From: Mikania micrantha
Taxonomy: Eukaryota > Streptophyta > Magnoliopsida > Asterales > Asteraceae
Assembly (NCBI GenBank): GCA_009363875.1
Contig: CM018683.1
Location: 48,101,711-48,165,710, forward strand
Direction of reading: 5' to 3'
Length of the DNA: 64,000 nucleotides
Shown here: piece by piece, positions 12,373 through 23,508 of the stretch
How the letters are laid out: every line of letters begins with the position of its first letter
Position numbering within the stretch: the stretch's first letter is position 1
Translations under genes and position numbers: made by a program
Notes under the pieces: generated by a model
The model's input: only the letters and a program-made list of their open reading frames with translations
The model's database searches: none
Told to the model about the DNA's origin: nothing

Positions 12373-14724
12373 TTATGAGAATAGATGTGGGTACTTTGAT
12401 TTCATTTGATCTTCACGTTCCCAAGTATATTCGGGTCCACGTTGCGAATTCCAACGCACTTTAACGATTGGTATGCGACTACGTTTCAACACTTTCATTT
12501 CTCGATCTATTACCTTTACTGGTTCTTCACTGAACTGAAGTTTTTCATCAATATGAATCTCTTCTAGAGGTACGATCAATGATTCATCAGTTAAGCATTT
12601 CTTCAGATTAGATACATGAAATACATCATGAATGTTTCTAAGTTCAAAAGGTAATTCAAGTCTGTAAGCTACTGATCCAATTCGTTCTAGAATCTTGAAT
12701 GGCCCTACAAATCTTGGTGAAAGTTTACCTTTCTTTCCAAATCTGAAAATGCCTTTCCAAGGTGACACTTTCAACATTACACGATCACCGATTTGGAATT
12801 CTAATGGTCTACGGCGATTATCAGCATAACTCTTCTAACGATCGCGAGCAGCTTTAATTCGTTTCTGAATAAGTGCGATCTTATCAGTTGTTTCCTGAAT
12901 GAATTCTGGGCCTATGATTTGGCATTCACCTACCTCTGACCAACAGATAGGTGATCTACACTTGCGTCCATAAAGTGCTTCAAATGGAGCGCATTGAATA
13001 CTGGTATGGTAGCTGTTGTTGTATGAAAATTCAACAAGTGGAGGGTGAATATCCCAGCTACCTCATAAATCAATCACACAGCTTCTAAGCATGTTTTCAA
13101 GAGTTTGATTCGTTCGTTCAGTCTGCCCGTCCGTTTGAGGATGATAAGTTGTGCTCATATTGATTTGTGTGCCCATAGCTTTCTGAAGAGTTTGCCAAAA
13201 TCGTGACATAAGTCGATTATCTCTGTCAGAAATGATAGAGATCGGTACTCCATGTCGAGATACAATCTCATTAACATAGAGTTTAGTGAGTCGATCCATA
13301 AAATAATCTTCTCGGATGGGTAAGAAATGCGCAGATTTTGTAAGGCGATCAACGATAACCCATATAGAGTCATGATTACGTGATGTTCTGGGTGATTTAG
13401 TGATAAAATCCATAAAGATCTGATCCCATTTCCACATGGGAATCTCAGGTTGTTGTAATAACCCAGAAGGTCGTTGATGTTCAGCCTTAACTTTGAGACA
13501 TGTTAAACATCGATCCACGTATTCGGCTATTTGTTTCTTCATTCCAGGCCACCAGTAAAAGTCTTTAAGATCTTTATACATTTTATCAGCACCTGGATGA
13601 ATAGAATACCTGGATTTGTGCGCCTCATCCAAGATAATTGTTCGAGAGTTACCGAATAGAGGAATCCACATTCGGCTTTTGAAATACAACAGTCCATCAT
13701 TTTTGATGTCAAGTTTCTTGTCTAATCCCCTCAGTCCCTCAGCAGAATAGTTCGTTGCTTGTAAAGCTTGTTGCTGAGCTTCTTTGATCCGAGGAATCAG
13801 ACTGGTTTGAATAGTCATACCTAATGCTTTCACACGTAAAGGCTTGACTCGTTCCTTGCGACTTAAAGCATCAGCTACAACATTTGCTTTGCCTGGGTGA
13901 TAACGAATCTCACAGTCGTAATCGTTCAATAGTTCAACCCATCGCCTCTGTCGCATGTTCAACATTTTCTGATCTAGAATGTGTTGGAGACTTTTGTGAT
14001 CAGTGTATATAATACACTTAGTTCCGTATAGATAATGCCTCCAAATCTTAAGTGCAAACACCACTACACCAAGTTCTAGATCATGAGTGGTATAGTTCTT
14101 CTCATATACTTTCAGTTGTCGATAAGCATACGCAATTACCTTGTCAATCTGCATTAGAACACACCCAAGACCTTGACGAGAAGCATCACAGTACACTGTG
14201 AAATTATCAGTACCTTCCGGTAATACCAAGATAGGTGCGTTGCAGAGTTTGTGTTTCAACAGTTGGAATGCCTCCTCCTGTTGGGAATCCCATATAAAAG
14301 GTTGATTCTTTTGGGTCAATGTGGTGAGTGGCAAGGCTATCTTTGAAAAGTTCTTGATAAACCGGCGATAATAACCTGCCAACCCCAAAAATTGGCGTAT
14401 TTCAATCGGGGTTCCTGGTGTCTCCCACTGCTTCACCGCTTGAATCTTACTGGGATCCACTTGAATACCGTTCTCGTTTACAACATGCCCGAGAAATTGA
14501 ACTTCTCGTAACCAAAACTCACACATGGAAAATTTGGCATATAATTTCTCATGTGCCAAAAGTTCTAGGATTAATTTCAAGTGTTGAGCATGTTCTTGTT
14601 GGTTTCGAGAATAAATGAGGATATCATCAATAAACACAATCACAAACTTATCCAGATAAGGTCTACATACTCGATTCATCAGATCCATGAAAACTGCTGG
14701 TGCATTTGTTAATTCCAACGGCAT
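12373..14724 (-). pseudogene. pol: Gypsy 1 pol: RT (C-terminal part), RNase H, integrase, chromodomain
   Basis: One reading frame on the minus strand with two nonsense codons (TGA 13063-13065 and TAG 12835-12837). Domains in order: RT active site FIDDILIYS (about 14605-14635) with YAKFSMCEFWL; RNase H with TDHKSLQHILDQ (about 13970-14005) and a YHPGKANVVADALSR end (about 13855-13905); integrase HHCC zinc finger from HKSRYSIHPGADK to CLTCLKVKAEHQ (about 13480-13625); integrase core with MDFITKSPRT, ISDRDNRLMSRFWQ and TYHPQTDGQTERTNQTLE; then a GPY/F-type segment VSPWKGIFRFGKKGKLSPRF; and a C-terminal chromodomain with IVKVRWN and YTWEREDQM (about 12376-12560). The chromodomain places it among chromoviruses. 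The stops make it nonfunctional as it stands. Confidence 0.93.
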
Positions 14725-15010
14725 TATTAAAAATTTATAATGCCCGTATCGAGTTCTGAAAGCAGTTTTAGGAACATCATCCAGATTTTAAATCGATTTT
14801 CGAAAAATAAGTAGCACCTTGTAGTTGATCAAACAGATCATCTATACGAGGCAATGGATAACGATTTTTTGATTGGCAGTTTATTGAGTTCACTGTAGTC
14901 AATGCACATCCTGAATGAATCATCTTTCTTTTTCATAAAAAGAATTGGTGTTTCACAGGGTGAGAAACTAGATCTGATAATACCTTTATGTAAAACTTCC
15001 TAGTCAGTTT
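14725..15010 (-). pseudogene. Gypsy 1 RT N-terminal remnant with frameshifts
   Basis: Recognisable pieces of the RT fingers and palm in shifting frames on the minus strand: KGIIRSS and RMCIDYSELNK (about 14890-14985), YPLPRIDDLFDQLQGATYFS (about 14795-14860) and DVPKTAFRTRYGHY (about 14735-14780). A short stretch between DLKSG and DVPK is missing and the frame changes there. Only about 200 bp separate this from the end of gag, too little for a full aspartic protease. Confidence 0.85.
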
Positions 15011-15217
15011 AAAAGTTCTCACATTTCAGAAAGTACTAGAAGATCAGGAGTTTTTTATCAAGTTACCATTAACAAATTTAAGGCACCCCATTTATCTAAG
15101 TACGTAGCAGATAATGCAAGTAAAATGATCATACTGGGGAGGTAAAATTCTTATCTATCCCCATATTAGCAATTATATTGATTGTTAGGAAGAAACGTAC
15201 CTGTGACAATGTTTGCA
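15011..15217. other. Short unrecognised stretch where the Gypsy 1 protease should be
   Basis: About 200 bp of AT-rich sequence with no DSG/DTG motif or open frame. In intact chromoviruses the protease lies here and needs several hundred bases, so a deletion is inferred. Confidence 0.6.
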
Positions 15218-16588
15218 TCATGCCTTGCCTTCGTTGCACCAATCTAAGAAGCTCTTCCTAGCTTCATTCCTCTGATTATTGTTATTGTTGTTTGGACAGT
15301 TTCTCATGAAATGATCGGGACTTCCACACTTGAAGCACGTCCGGTTTACTTGAGTGGTTTGTCGTGGTGCTCGATCTGGACGAACAGGCATGTTACAGTA
15401 TTTGGTATAGTGTCCGACTCGATTACAGTTTGAACAAATAGGACATGGTCCTGTGTGATGAAAAGGACACCTATTGCATTTGGGCGCTTGCCCACCGTAT
15501 ACTTTCCTTTTCGAAATAGCCGCACCATAGTTCTTCACAATTGATTTGCTCTGGCTACATTCAGCCGGAGTTTTGGTTTTGCCGAACCACTTTCGTTTGG
15601 TACCCTTCATGTTACTAGGTGTCTTGATCTTAGTACTGCTAGAACTCTCCTTATCCATCATTGTTAGGGTACCATCTCTTATTGCCTCATCGGTGAACCT
15701 ATTGGCTAAGATAATGGTATATTCTAGAGTTGTGAGTTTAACAGCAGCCACCATTTCTCGGATTTGAGGAACCAAACCTTGAATATATTTTTCTATCAAA
15801 ACTATCTCGGTAGGAAACATGTCAGGGAACAGACATGTGAGTTCATGAAATCGTTCCGTATATTTCTGACACTTCGCACCTATCATTGAAAGATTCAAGA
15901 ACTTTTATTGTAGTTTCATGATTTCGGTGGCTAGGCAATATTTTGAAATAATCAAGGTTTTAAACTCCTTCCAGCCCATTACATCAACAGTGGCCGTACC
16001 CAATAATGTTACTTGGGTATTCCACCATGTCAAAGCCAAGTCCTTAAGAGAACAAGTAGCATATGTTACTTTGTGCTCTTCTAAACACTGGCTGATTTGA
16101 AGTTTTGTTTCCATCTCTTTGATCCATTTTAACAACCACTCAACTCCTTCCTTTCCAGTAAAATCGGAAGGATTATAAGTTTTAAAGTAGTTGTATGTAC
16201 ATCCATGTGGTGGAGAATCTAAAACTGTTATATTCATACTGGTGGTAGTATAAGTTTCTGTGTTCCTGTCAGTAATGTTGCGCTCTATATGGCTTCCACG
16301 TGAGCTAGAAGCTATGTTCTGCTGGTATTGAGCTAACATACCTGGAATAACTGCCACCAGTTGCTCATTTACAATTCGAGCTATCATTGCTTCATTTAGT
16401 TCAGCTCCACTAGCAGCCATAGGTGGAACCGTATTCGTTTCAATATTCACGGGTGAAGCCATGTTCGTTTCCGGACTGATAGGTGAATCCGGATTTGACT
16501 CCAGTTTCACAGGTGGGACTTGATCCCGTTCTGGTTTAGCGTTATTCCTGCCAGCTTTCTTGGCTGGTCGACTTCGTTTCGGAGCCAT
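15218..16588 (-). pseudogene. gag: Gypsy 1 gag with one in-frame stop
   Basis: A chromovirus gag read from ATG 16586-16588 (MAPKRSRPAKKAGRN). It has a Pro/Ser-rich start, a capsid-like retrotransposon gag domain (FTGKEGVEWLLKWIKEMETK, then LALTWWNTQ, about 15960-16170) and two zinc-binding motifs near the end: one C-rich segment CNRCPFHHTGPCPICSNCNR followed by GHYTKYC, and a second CFKCGSPDHFMRNC. A single TAA at 15905-15907 interrupts an otherwise continuous frame. The rest of the frame is open through the Asn-rich tail to the stop at 15218-15220. Gag would form the virus-like particle coat. Confidence 0.9.
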
Positions 16589-16894
16589 TGTTCTGCTCAC
16601 ATGCAGACAGACTCAGGTCAGTTCAAGAATAATAATAAAATATAATCCTTGTTCAATCACATTAGTTCAATCATATTCAGTCATACTGAAAATTCATGTC
16701 GAGATGTGATTATAATAAATATAGTATAACTACATTGAATTTAGTTCAAACATGTTTTCAGTACACACAGATCACACAGATGTTCGTAGTTATACTCAGC
16801 CCTGTTAATTCAAAAACATGTTAAAATATTTCACAGCTCACAGTACTGTGATATAAATATTTTATTACCCATGTTTTTGATAAATTCAGATTCA

Positions 16895-17190
16895 GGACAT
16901 TGATAAGTTCTCAAATTGATATGTTCCCATACAGATATACGTTCTCACACATGTTCTATGATATGTTCTCAGTTCATGCACTAGATTTGTTCTCACACAA
17001 ACAATAGATATGTTCTCGTTTAGATATGTTCTCGTACAGTATGGCTCTAGTACTGTACTTTAGTAATAGATATATTCGCATACGGTATTGCTCCCGTACT
17101 GTATTTCAGCGAAAGATATGTTTTCAGTTTGATATGTTCTGATATTGATATATTCTCATATTGATACGTTCTGATATTGATATGTTCTCA
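16895..17190. repeat. Cluster of GATATGTTCTC motifs upstream of Gypsy 1 gag
   Basis: About a dozen copies or close variants of GATATGTTCTC (also GATACGTTCTG, GATATATTCTC) at 20-45-bp spacing in the untranslated stretch between the extra 5' ORF and gag. Around them 16601-17487 has no supported gene. It reads as a decayed short-period repeat. Confidence 0.75.
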
Positions 17191-17487
17191 TACAGACTTA
17201 ATTATAGTTCACACAACATCCAAATAATACCTAGCACAGATCGATACACAAAACACCCATTTTATTACATTACTATTATTATTTGTTTTATACAGACTAC
17301 CAAAACAACACAAGACACTACAACCAAAGAAAGAAAAGAACAGAAAAGAAAACTTCCCTATCTACACACTGATGATCTGAAGATCCCAGAATGATCTTCT
17401 GTACATACTCATCGCATAAAGTATGATAAGAAGGAAAGTATCATGGCCACCACTGCCATGACCACTGCCAGGACCATCATCCTGGTC

Positions 17488-18234
17488 TCAGTACTCACTA
17501 CTCCCAACCATGCCAAAAACTTTGTCACTCTCTCTCACCCACATCCATTGCTCGGTCACCCATGCCACTTGCTGCCAAAATGCAGCAAGCATAATCTGTA
17601 CCCAGGTCATCTTCAATCTATCATCAATCGCGGTCCTCCATGCTCGAGTGTCGGTGTCCAAAGCCTTCACTTGATCCATCAAGGTCAAGTGAGAAGTGAG
17701 GATCTCCAATATGGTCATACGCGTATCCTCAACCGTAGCCTGACACTGCTGCAAGCTCTGCTGTGTCCCCTGCAAGTTCTGAGTAACTTGCTGCAACTGT
17801 GCTCTCAGCTCTGGCTGATGGGAGGATTCTCCCACCTCGTGTATAGCATGAAACTCGTCCCTGGGAGCCAGCTGCTTCCGGTGAGATAATCCCGTGGTTT
17901 TGCGGGCTTGACCCCGCATCCTCCTGTGTCCATCCCAAGCAAGGACTCGCTGTGGTGAAGGACTATGTTGTCTCTCAGCTGCTACATTCTCAGCACGAGG
18001 CTGAGAATGACCGTGTGATGCTACCGGTGCTGCTGGTGGTGGTGTAACTGGTCTAGGGTCTGCCAGTGGGTGTGGTGATGCTGGTGGTGCCTGTGGCACT
18101 ATAGATGGAGCCCGTGAGGCTGCAGTCGACGCCTCTGAAGGATCCGAATCTGAACCTGAGCTAGAGCTTGGAGTACCATCCACAACCACGTGAGGAAATC
18201 TCTGGTAGATGTACTGTTCGCCTCAATCGGCCAT
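17488..18234 (-). pseudogene. Gypsy 1 extra ORF between 5' LTR and gag
   Basis: About 248 codons on the minus strand just downstream of the primer-binding site. The frame can start at ATG 18232-18234 but hits TGA at the fourth codon (18223-18225); after that it is open to 17488. The protein has a Ser/Asp and Pro-rich first half (DGTPSSSSGSDSDPSEAS, PPAAPVASHGHS), a basic patch, and a C-terminal half rich in Gln and Leu with coiled-coil character (LRAQLQQVTQNLQGTQQSLQ), ending in a Trp-rich tail. It is not gag and I recognise no catalytic motif. Similar pre-gag ORFs occur in Asteraceae gypsy elements from memory, with no known role. The frame stays open through the long second half despite the nonsense codon near the start. 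Confidence 0.65.
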
Positions 18235-18570
18235 CGTTGTACAATAAAAATTTCTAATCAGTATCATGACATAAATATTAAATAACAATATTTAATATGT
18301 ACATGATATGATGCTTCTTCCTATCTCAGAACAACTATTCGTCCATATAGTTATTAATGTTCTGTTTGAATTAAATTAAACAAGAACGCACACGTGTTGC
18401 GAATTTCAGTTATGCTGGCCACTCATAACGGGAATTCGTACCACCTGATTATTCTGGCTTCATTTAAAACAAGTGTTGTTCATTATTAATGTTCGGTGCT
18501 CTCTGTGTTACTATTCGAGCCTATGGTTATAGCCTAGGTCTCTAAGTCAACCTAATTCTCTATAACCTGC

Positions 18571-18583
18571 GGCTCTGATACCA
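18571..18583 (-). other. Gypsy 1 primer-binding site (tRNA-iMet)
   Basis: Minus-strand TGGTATCAGAGCC, complementary to the 3' end of initiator methionine tRNA, three bases inside the 5' LTR edge at 18587. It primes minus-strand DNA synthesis and confirms orientation. Confidence 0.93.
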
Positions 18584-18586
18584 CCC

Positions 18587-20735
18587 TGTCACACCCCCAC
18601 CCCTCGTCACCTCATGTATGATGTCTCTGAAACGGTCGCGGAAGCACAGTGGTGATGTCTCCGAGGTGAGGGGTGACTTACTTGAACCGATATCACAAAA
18701 GCACACAGATTAACTTAAAATAAATACATTACAGGGCTTCATAATTACATTCAGTACCGTAATTTACAACTAAGTTTATTACACAACCGACTTATTTAAT
18801 TACTAGTGTTTGAAGTGCTGCCTCACTAACGATCACTGTTTCCCTGCAAAAAGGTTTAAGTTTGAAAATGTCAGCACAAAGCTGGTGAGTTCGTAAGTTC
18901 AAGTTCCACAATATGATATGATATGTAATTATAAGTTCTCAAAATGTTCAGTTCAAGATAACCATGGGACCCGTATCTAGTTCCTTTCTGACGATATAGT
19001 TCTACAAGATACTACCCGTCGGTAGCATCTTAATGCCTCATTATCTTAATGTCTATCACAACATTAAGCAGTCTAAAAACAGGAAACAAACATTCACACA
19101 AGGGGAGATGCAATCCTCCCAGCAAATGGGTGGTCAGCCGATAGTACTATCATTGTTTCCCCGTTCGGCCACACATGGGTTCACTAGATACAGTTCAGAA
19201 ATGAGGACTTAAGTTCTGTGATAGTGTTCTGTTCTCAGGGCAAAAATCCCATGAAATCCACAAGTTCCAACCAATCACATGCAATCACACAGATAACAGT
19301 GATACATATCATATAGTTTTGAAAAGTTTTACAGCGCTACCCCGATGTTTATAAAAGATTAAAAAGAAAAGGGGTCGTACGAAACTCACCTGATATTATA
19401 GATGTAGCAGAATATCTCCAAAATGATAATAGAGAAATGATTCTGCATTCATTTATATTTAATGAGTCGTTTATGTTTTAGTTTACTGATTAGATCTTTC
19501 TGAACGTTCAATGTCAAAGACATTGCTTTAAAAGTCATCAAACTATTATTAGTTATGTAATTAGTTAATTTAATGTTATATCATATAATGTATGATAATG
19601 TAGGAACCTACATTGCATTAGATTCCTAATACAAAGTTGATGACACTCTTGATTAATCAGAATAATCTTGGATTAACCAGATAGTTAATGATGTTGATTA
19701 TGATACTGTAACAGTTTCTAGATAACTTAATGGCTTAGGAATGATCAATCCTTATTATTGAATACCCAATTATCATGAAATATCACAATGTAGTATCATA
19801 ATAGGTGTAATAACCAAGTTTAACATACTAATCTGACTGTTATCATAAACATCAGATAATTGTTCTAATGAGTATGTTAATGATTGTGATTAGTTTGAAA
19901 CATTTGGATTTAACCTTGCATTTCAAGGATTAATCCAACTAATCACCTACATTGTCATAATCAAATGGGTTAAACCATTATAATCATGGGTATGATTTCA
20001 TGCAAACCGGGCATTACAACGGATCAAAACAAGGATTTAACCGTTAAAACTTCATGTTCTTCGTTTATAATCAATCCTAGCCATCATCTAGGCAATAATC
20101 AACAATCCTAACTATGTCATTACGTTCAAAATGAAGATCTAATCAATCAAAATCAAACTAGAAGGTTTAAACGGATCATTACCTAATCTGACGGATATCT
20201 GCGGCTAAAACGACGATCAGGACTTGAAAACACGTTCCCGGGTGCGATCCTTGCGTTCAGAGGGCTTGAAAAATGGATTTAGATGGTAGAAGTGTGTGTT
20301 TATTCGTCTGGAATTGAAACAGAAGCGAGAGGAAGAAGAATATCATATTCTGCATGAAAATCTGATAAAAGGATCAGATTTCTCCACCGCCTCACCCGTC
20401 GCGTACCGCGGCGGGAGACCAATTTGGGCTTCGCGTACCGCGAAGCTTTTCGGGAATTTCAGATATTTTTCATGCATCGCGTACCGCTATGGAAGCTCAA
20501 CTCCTCCATCGCGTACCGCGACAAGGCCAGAAATCCAATACTTAGAAATTTTTCTTCGTTTTTCGATTCCGGGCAATCCAGGACTCCATTTTGTACACGG
20601 TTTTCGCCCACGTTCATCATTTCTCACCTACTATCAACCTGTAATAATTACGATTGTTAAATCAACGTGGATTTTTAGAACGATCAAATGTGCTCACGTC
20701 ATTGATGACGTAAATTCTTGTATGCGACTGTCACA
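18587..20735 (-). repeat. Gypsy 1 5' LTR
   Basis: 2149 bp, matching 10161-12309 with about eight single-base differences by eye and no length change. It would drive transcription towards lower coordinates. Four TCGCGTACCG motifs lie at 20399-20520. Confidence 0.97.
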
Positions 20736-22901
20736 CACCACACTGAAAACAAACTCTCTCACCCTTTTTGTGAAAATGTTTTAATTCAGAAAAAGAAGGC
20801 CTTTTAGGTTTAAAAACATTTGTTTTAGGCATTTTCTGATTAAAACCCAAACCCTTTTTCCCATTTGGAACAAGATTGTCAAACTTGTTCAACACACAAG
20901 CTTCATTTTCTGTTGAGGCTTTCACAAACTTTAAGGCTTGATAAATATTTGAAGAAGAGATTGGGTCGCCTTTCATGATAGCAGAGGGTTGATTCTGAGC
21001 AGTAATACTATCAGATGAATCATCAGATTCATCATCAGAATTTGAAACCCAATCTTCAACAGTCACATCCACAAGAGATTCCTCTGTCAGGGAGGAACCC
21101 TCATCAGTGATCATCCCAATTGGATCAATTACTAATGGAGTTTTGACTTGAAAATCTTTAACATCTTTGTCATTAGGTGAGTTGACAAAGCTGTTTAAGA
21201 TTGGGGGAGGACAACGCTGATAATTCTCCTTTCCCTTATCCTTTTGATCAGTACCCTTACTGATCATGTGCTCAATGATATATGATGCACTTTCATAGCT
21301 CTTGAGCTTTTGACCCAGGGTCTCATAGTCACATTCGACTATGGCTAAATTCTTCTTTATCTCATTAATGGTATTGAGATAAGAAGTAATAGCATCTTGC
21401 TTGTTTAGAACAGCAATCTCAGCCTCATGAAGTTGTATGTTTAAAAGTTCAATTTTAGATTGAAAATCTTTTTCATTTGCTTTTAAAACTTTGTTAGCAT
21501 CAATACATTGGTTGAGATCACTGATCAAAGCAGCATTGTGATTCTGATAGGAAAGAACCTTGCTTTAAAGGTCAACACAATTAAAACAGTTAGAATCAGA
21601 AGATGAACAATCATCAGATACCTGCTCAGATTGTGAAGTTGCAGCAGGTGTAGCAGATGAATTTACCATCAAAGCAAACATAGCAGGAGGATCTTCAATA
21701 TCAGCCTCAGAATCAGATTGAGTGTCAAAATCAGTCAAGCTCTCAGACTTTTATCCAGATGTTTCTTCTATCTTGATCTGTGCTCTTTCAACAGTACTCT
21801 CATCAAATTGATCATCCAACTTCTGGATTTCAGCAACACAAGCTTGATCTTTCCCCCCTGTTCAGAATTAAATCTGAAATCCCAGTTTTCACCTTCATCC
21901 TGCTGTACCATCAAAGCTTTGCCTGTATTTGAAGAACTAATCTGAGCAGGAGAATCAATAGGAACAAGTCTTCTCTCTGGATTTGCTGCAGAAGACTTTT
22001 GATGCTGAAAAGGATTCTTGTTTCCAGCTTTCTTAGGATGCTTGCACTGTCTAGCAAAGTGACCCTTTTCTCCACAATTGTAGCAAGTGACAGAAGCCAT
22101 ATCAAATCCAAACTTTGAATATTTGTTCAAGTTGATGTCTTTTCCAGTTCTCTTCACAAAATCTTTATCTCTTCTGACAGCACTAGCCAAAGCCCACATT
22201 ATATCAATCCTTTCCATGTCATCTGAATCTATCTGAGAGTAATCATCATTAGTCAGATAAGGATTGCCAATCTGTCCTGCTACTAAACCATCATAAGAGC
22301 TGACTAGAGTAGATAACAGTCCCATGTGCTCCTTGGCAATCTCTAGAGTCACTTTATCAAAGTTTTCTGTCTTTAAACTGGTTACAGGCTGATGATGTTC
22401 TTTCTGAGGATTGGATGAAGAGGATGATTGACTAAAATGAATCTGAGTAGATGATGGAGCTTCAGTAGTCTGAGAAACAAATGTTGTCTTCAATGGAGCA
22501 TGAGAAGATGATTTCTCAACTGTAGGAGTAGAATAATACAACGATGGGTCCTGGACTTGAGCAACTCTCTTGGCCTTCCACTTGTTCTCTATTTCTTGCT
22601 CTTTCAGCTTTTGAATGAAATCATTTATGTCCTTATGAGCCAACATCTGAGGCTCAGTCATCCGTGTGACTAGCATAGGAGTTCCATCTTCATTCAGAGG
22701 CCTCAGATAACCTCCCTCAATCATCATCCATAAGTTTGTATCCACCCCATTGATGTGGATCTCAAATCGATACTTCCAATGTGGATAATCGTCTAAGGAT
22801 AACAACTTTGGAGCTTTATTAGAGTTCCCAGTCTCAGTCTCAGTCAGTAACAAAGTCTGAATACGATGATTCTGGTTCGCCATCAGTGCTAAATCTTCCA
22901 T
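20736..22901 (-). pseudogene. gag: Copia 1 gag, 5' segment
   Basis: Starts at ATG near 22899-22901 (MEDLALMANQNHR). The first part carries a UBN2-like gag region (LLSLDDYPHWKYRFEIHI, then WMMIEGGY), a Ser/Gln-rich linker, and a first zinc knuckle CYNCGEKGHFARQC (about 22050-22095). A single-base loss in a G/A run near 21857-21865 shifts the frame, and two in-frame stops follow (near 21750 and 21568). From 21528 the frame continues with a coiled-coil segment (LNIQLHEAEIAVLNKQDA), an acidic Ser/Asp stretch and the first half of a second knuckle, CFQCG, where Gypsy 1 interrupts it. Two knuckles separated by a coiled-coil part is the usual plan of large Sirevirus-type gags. Continues at 10160. 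Confidence 0.9.
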
Positions 22902-23493
22902 TTAATCAGAAATGACAAGGTTCAACACTTAGAAAACTTTGCAGAATGATACCCGAATTAAGATCCTTTGGGCGAATGTTGGGGACCGAATGTGATAGAA
23001 CTGGCGAATGAGAGGCTGAGTATGACTGTCTGACGAATGAGAAAAGAGAATGAACCTATTCGACGAATGAAAGGGTCGAATGAAGCTATTTGCCGAATGA
23101 GAGATCGAATGAGGGCTATTCGCCGAATGAAAGATCGAATGAGGGCTATTCGCCGAATGAGACAGCCGAATGTGGCTATTCGGCGAATGAGGCTTATTCG
23201 GCTGAAACTATTCGGCCGTCATTGACATTCGGCCAATCTGAGGGTTTTTGCAACAAAAATCGTGATAACTTGAGATTTAGACCAGTTCTAAGTACCAAAT
23301 TTGGTACAGAACATCATAAAATGATGATGAACAAATTGGGAGAAACGATTTGACAAAAACACCACAAAAATCTACAGATTTGCAATGAAACAGTAACTTT
23401 TATGACAAATAGCTTAGGGTTTTTGTAGATCTCGAACAAACAATCAAAGATATGATGATTTGGATTGGAAATCGAGTAGAATCAAGAGCCAAA
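22902..23493 (-). other. Copia 1 leader with CATTCG palindrome cluster
   Basis: Untranslated leader between primer-binding site and gag. Positions 22972-23235 hold many copies of TTCGCCGAATGA-type palindromes, including near-tandem copies at 23080-23160. Small ORFs here on the + strand are made by the repeats. Confidence 0.8.
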
Positions 23494-23505
23494 GCTCTGA
23501 TACCA
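23494..23505 (-). other. Copia 1 primer-binding site (tRNA-iMet)
   Basis: Minus-strand TGGTATCAGAGC, three bases inside the 5' LTR edge, complementary to initiator methionine tRNA. Confidence 0.93.
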
Positions 23506-23508
23506 CTT

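Larger units (their letters stand above)
10161..20735 (-). mobile_element. Gypsy 1: recent Ty3/gypsy chromovirus inserted in Copia 1 gag
   Basis: A minus-strand element of 10,575 bp with two 2149-bp LTRs (10161-12309 and 18587-20735), flanked by the 5-bp duplication CACCA. An iMet primer-binding site adjoins the right LTR and a purine tract the left LTR. The LTRs have equal length and, by eye, about eight substitutions, so insertion was recent relative to everything else here. Internal order on the minus strand: an extra 5' ORF, gag, RT, RNase H, integrase and a chromodomain, which fits the Tekay/Del group of plant chromoviruses. The coding region is damaged far more than the LTRs: no recognisable protease, an RT N-terminus full of frameshifts, and stops in gag and pol. 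Confidence 0.97.

Noticed and set aside
12373..14724. Endogenous pararetrovirus (caulimovirid) origin of the RT
   Set aside because: Order RT-RNase H-integrase-chromodomain with long LTRs and a 5-bp duplication is Ty3/gypsy; no movement-protein region is present.
23037..23353. Repetitive Arg-rich ORFs (RRMRQP, PNERSNEG)
   Set aside because: By-products of the CATTCG palindrome cluster on the antisense strand of the Copia 1 leader.
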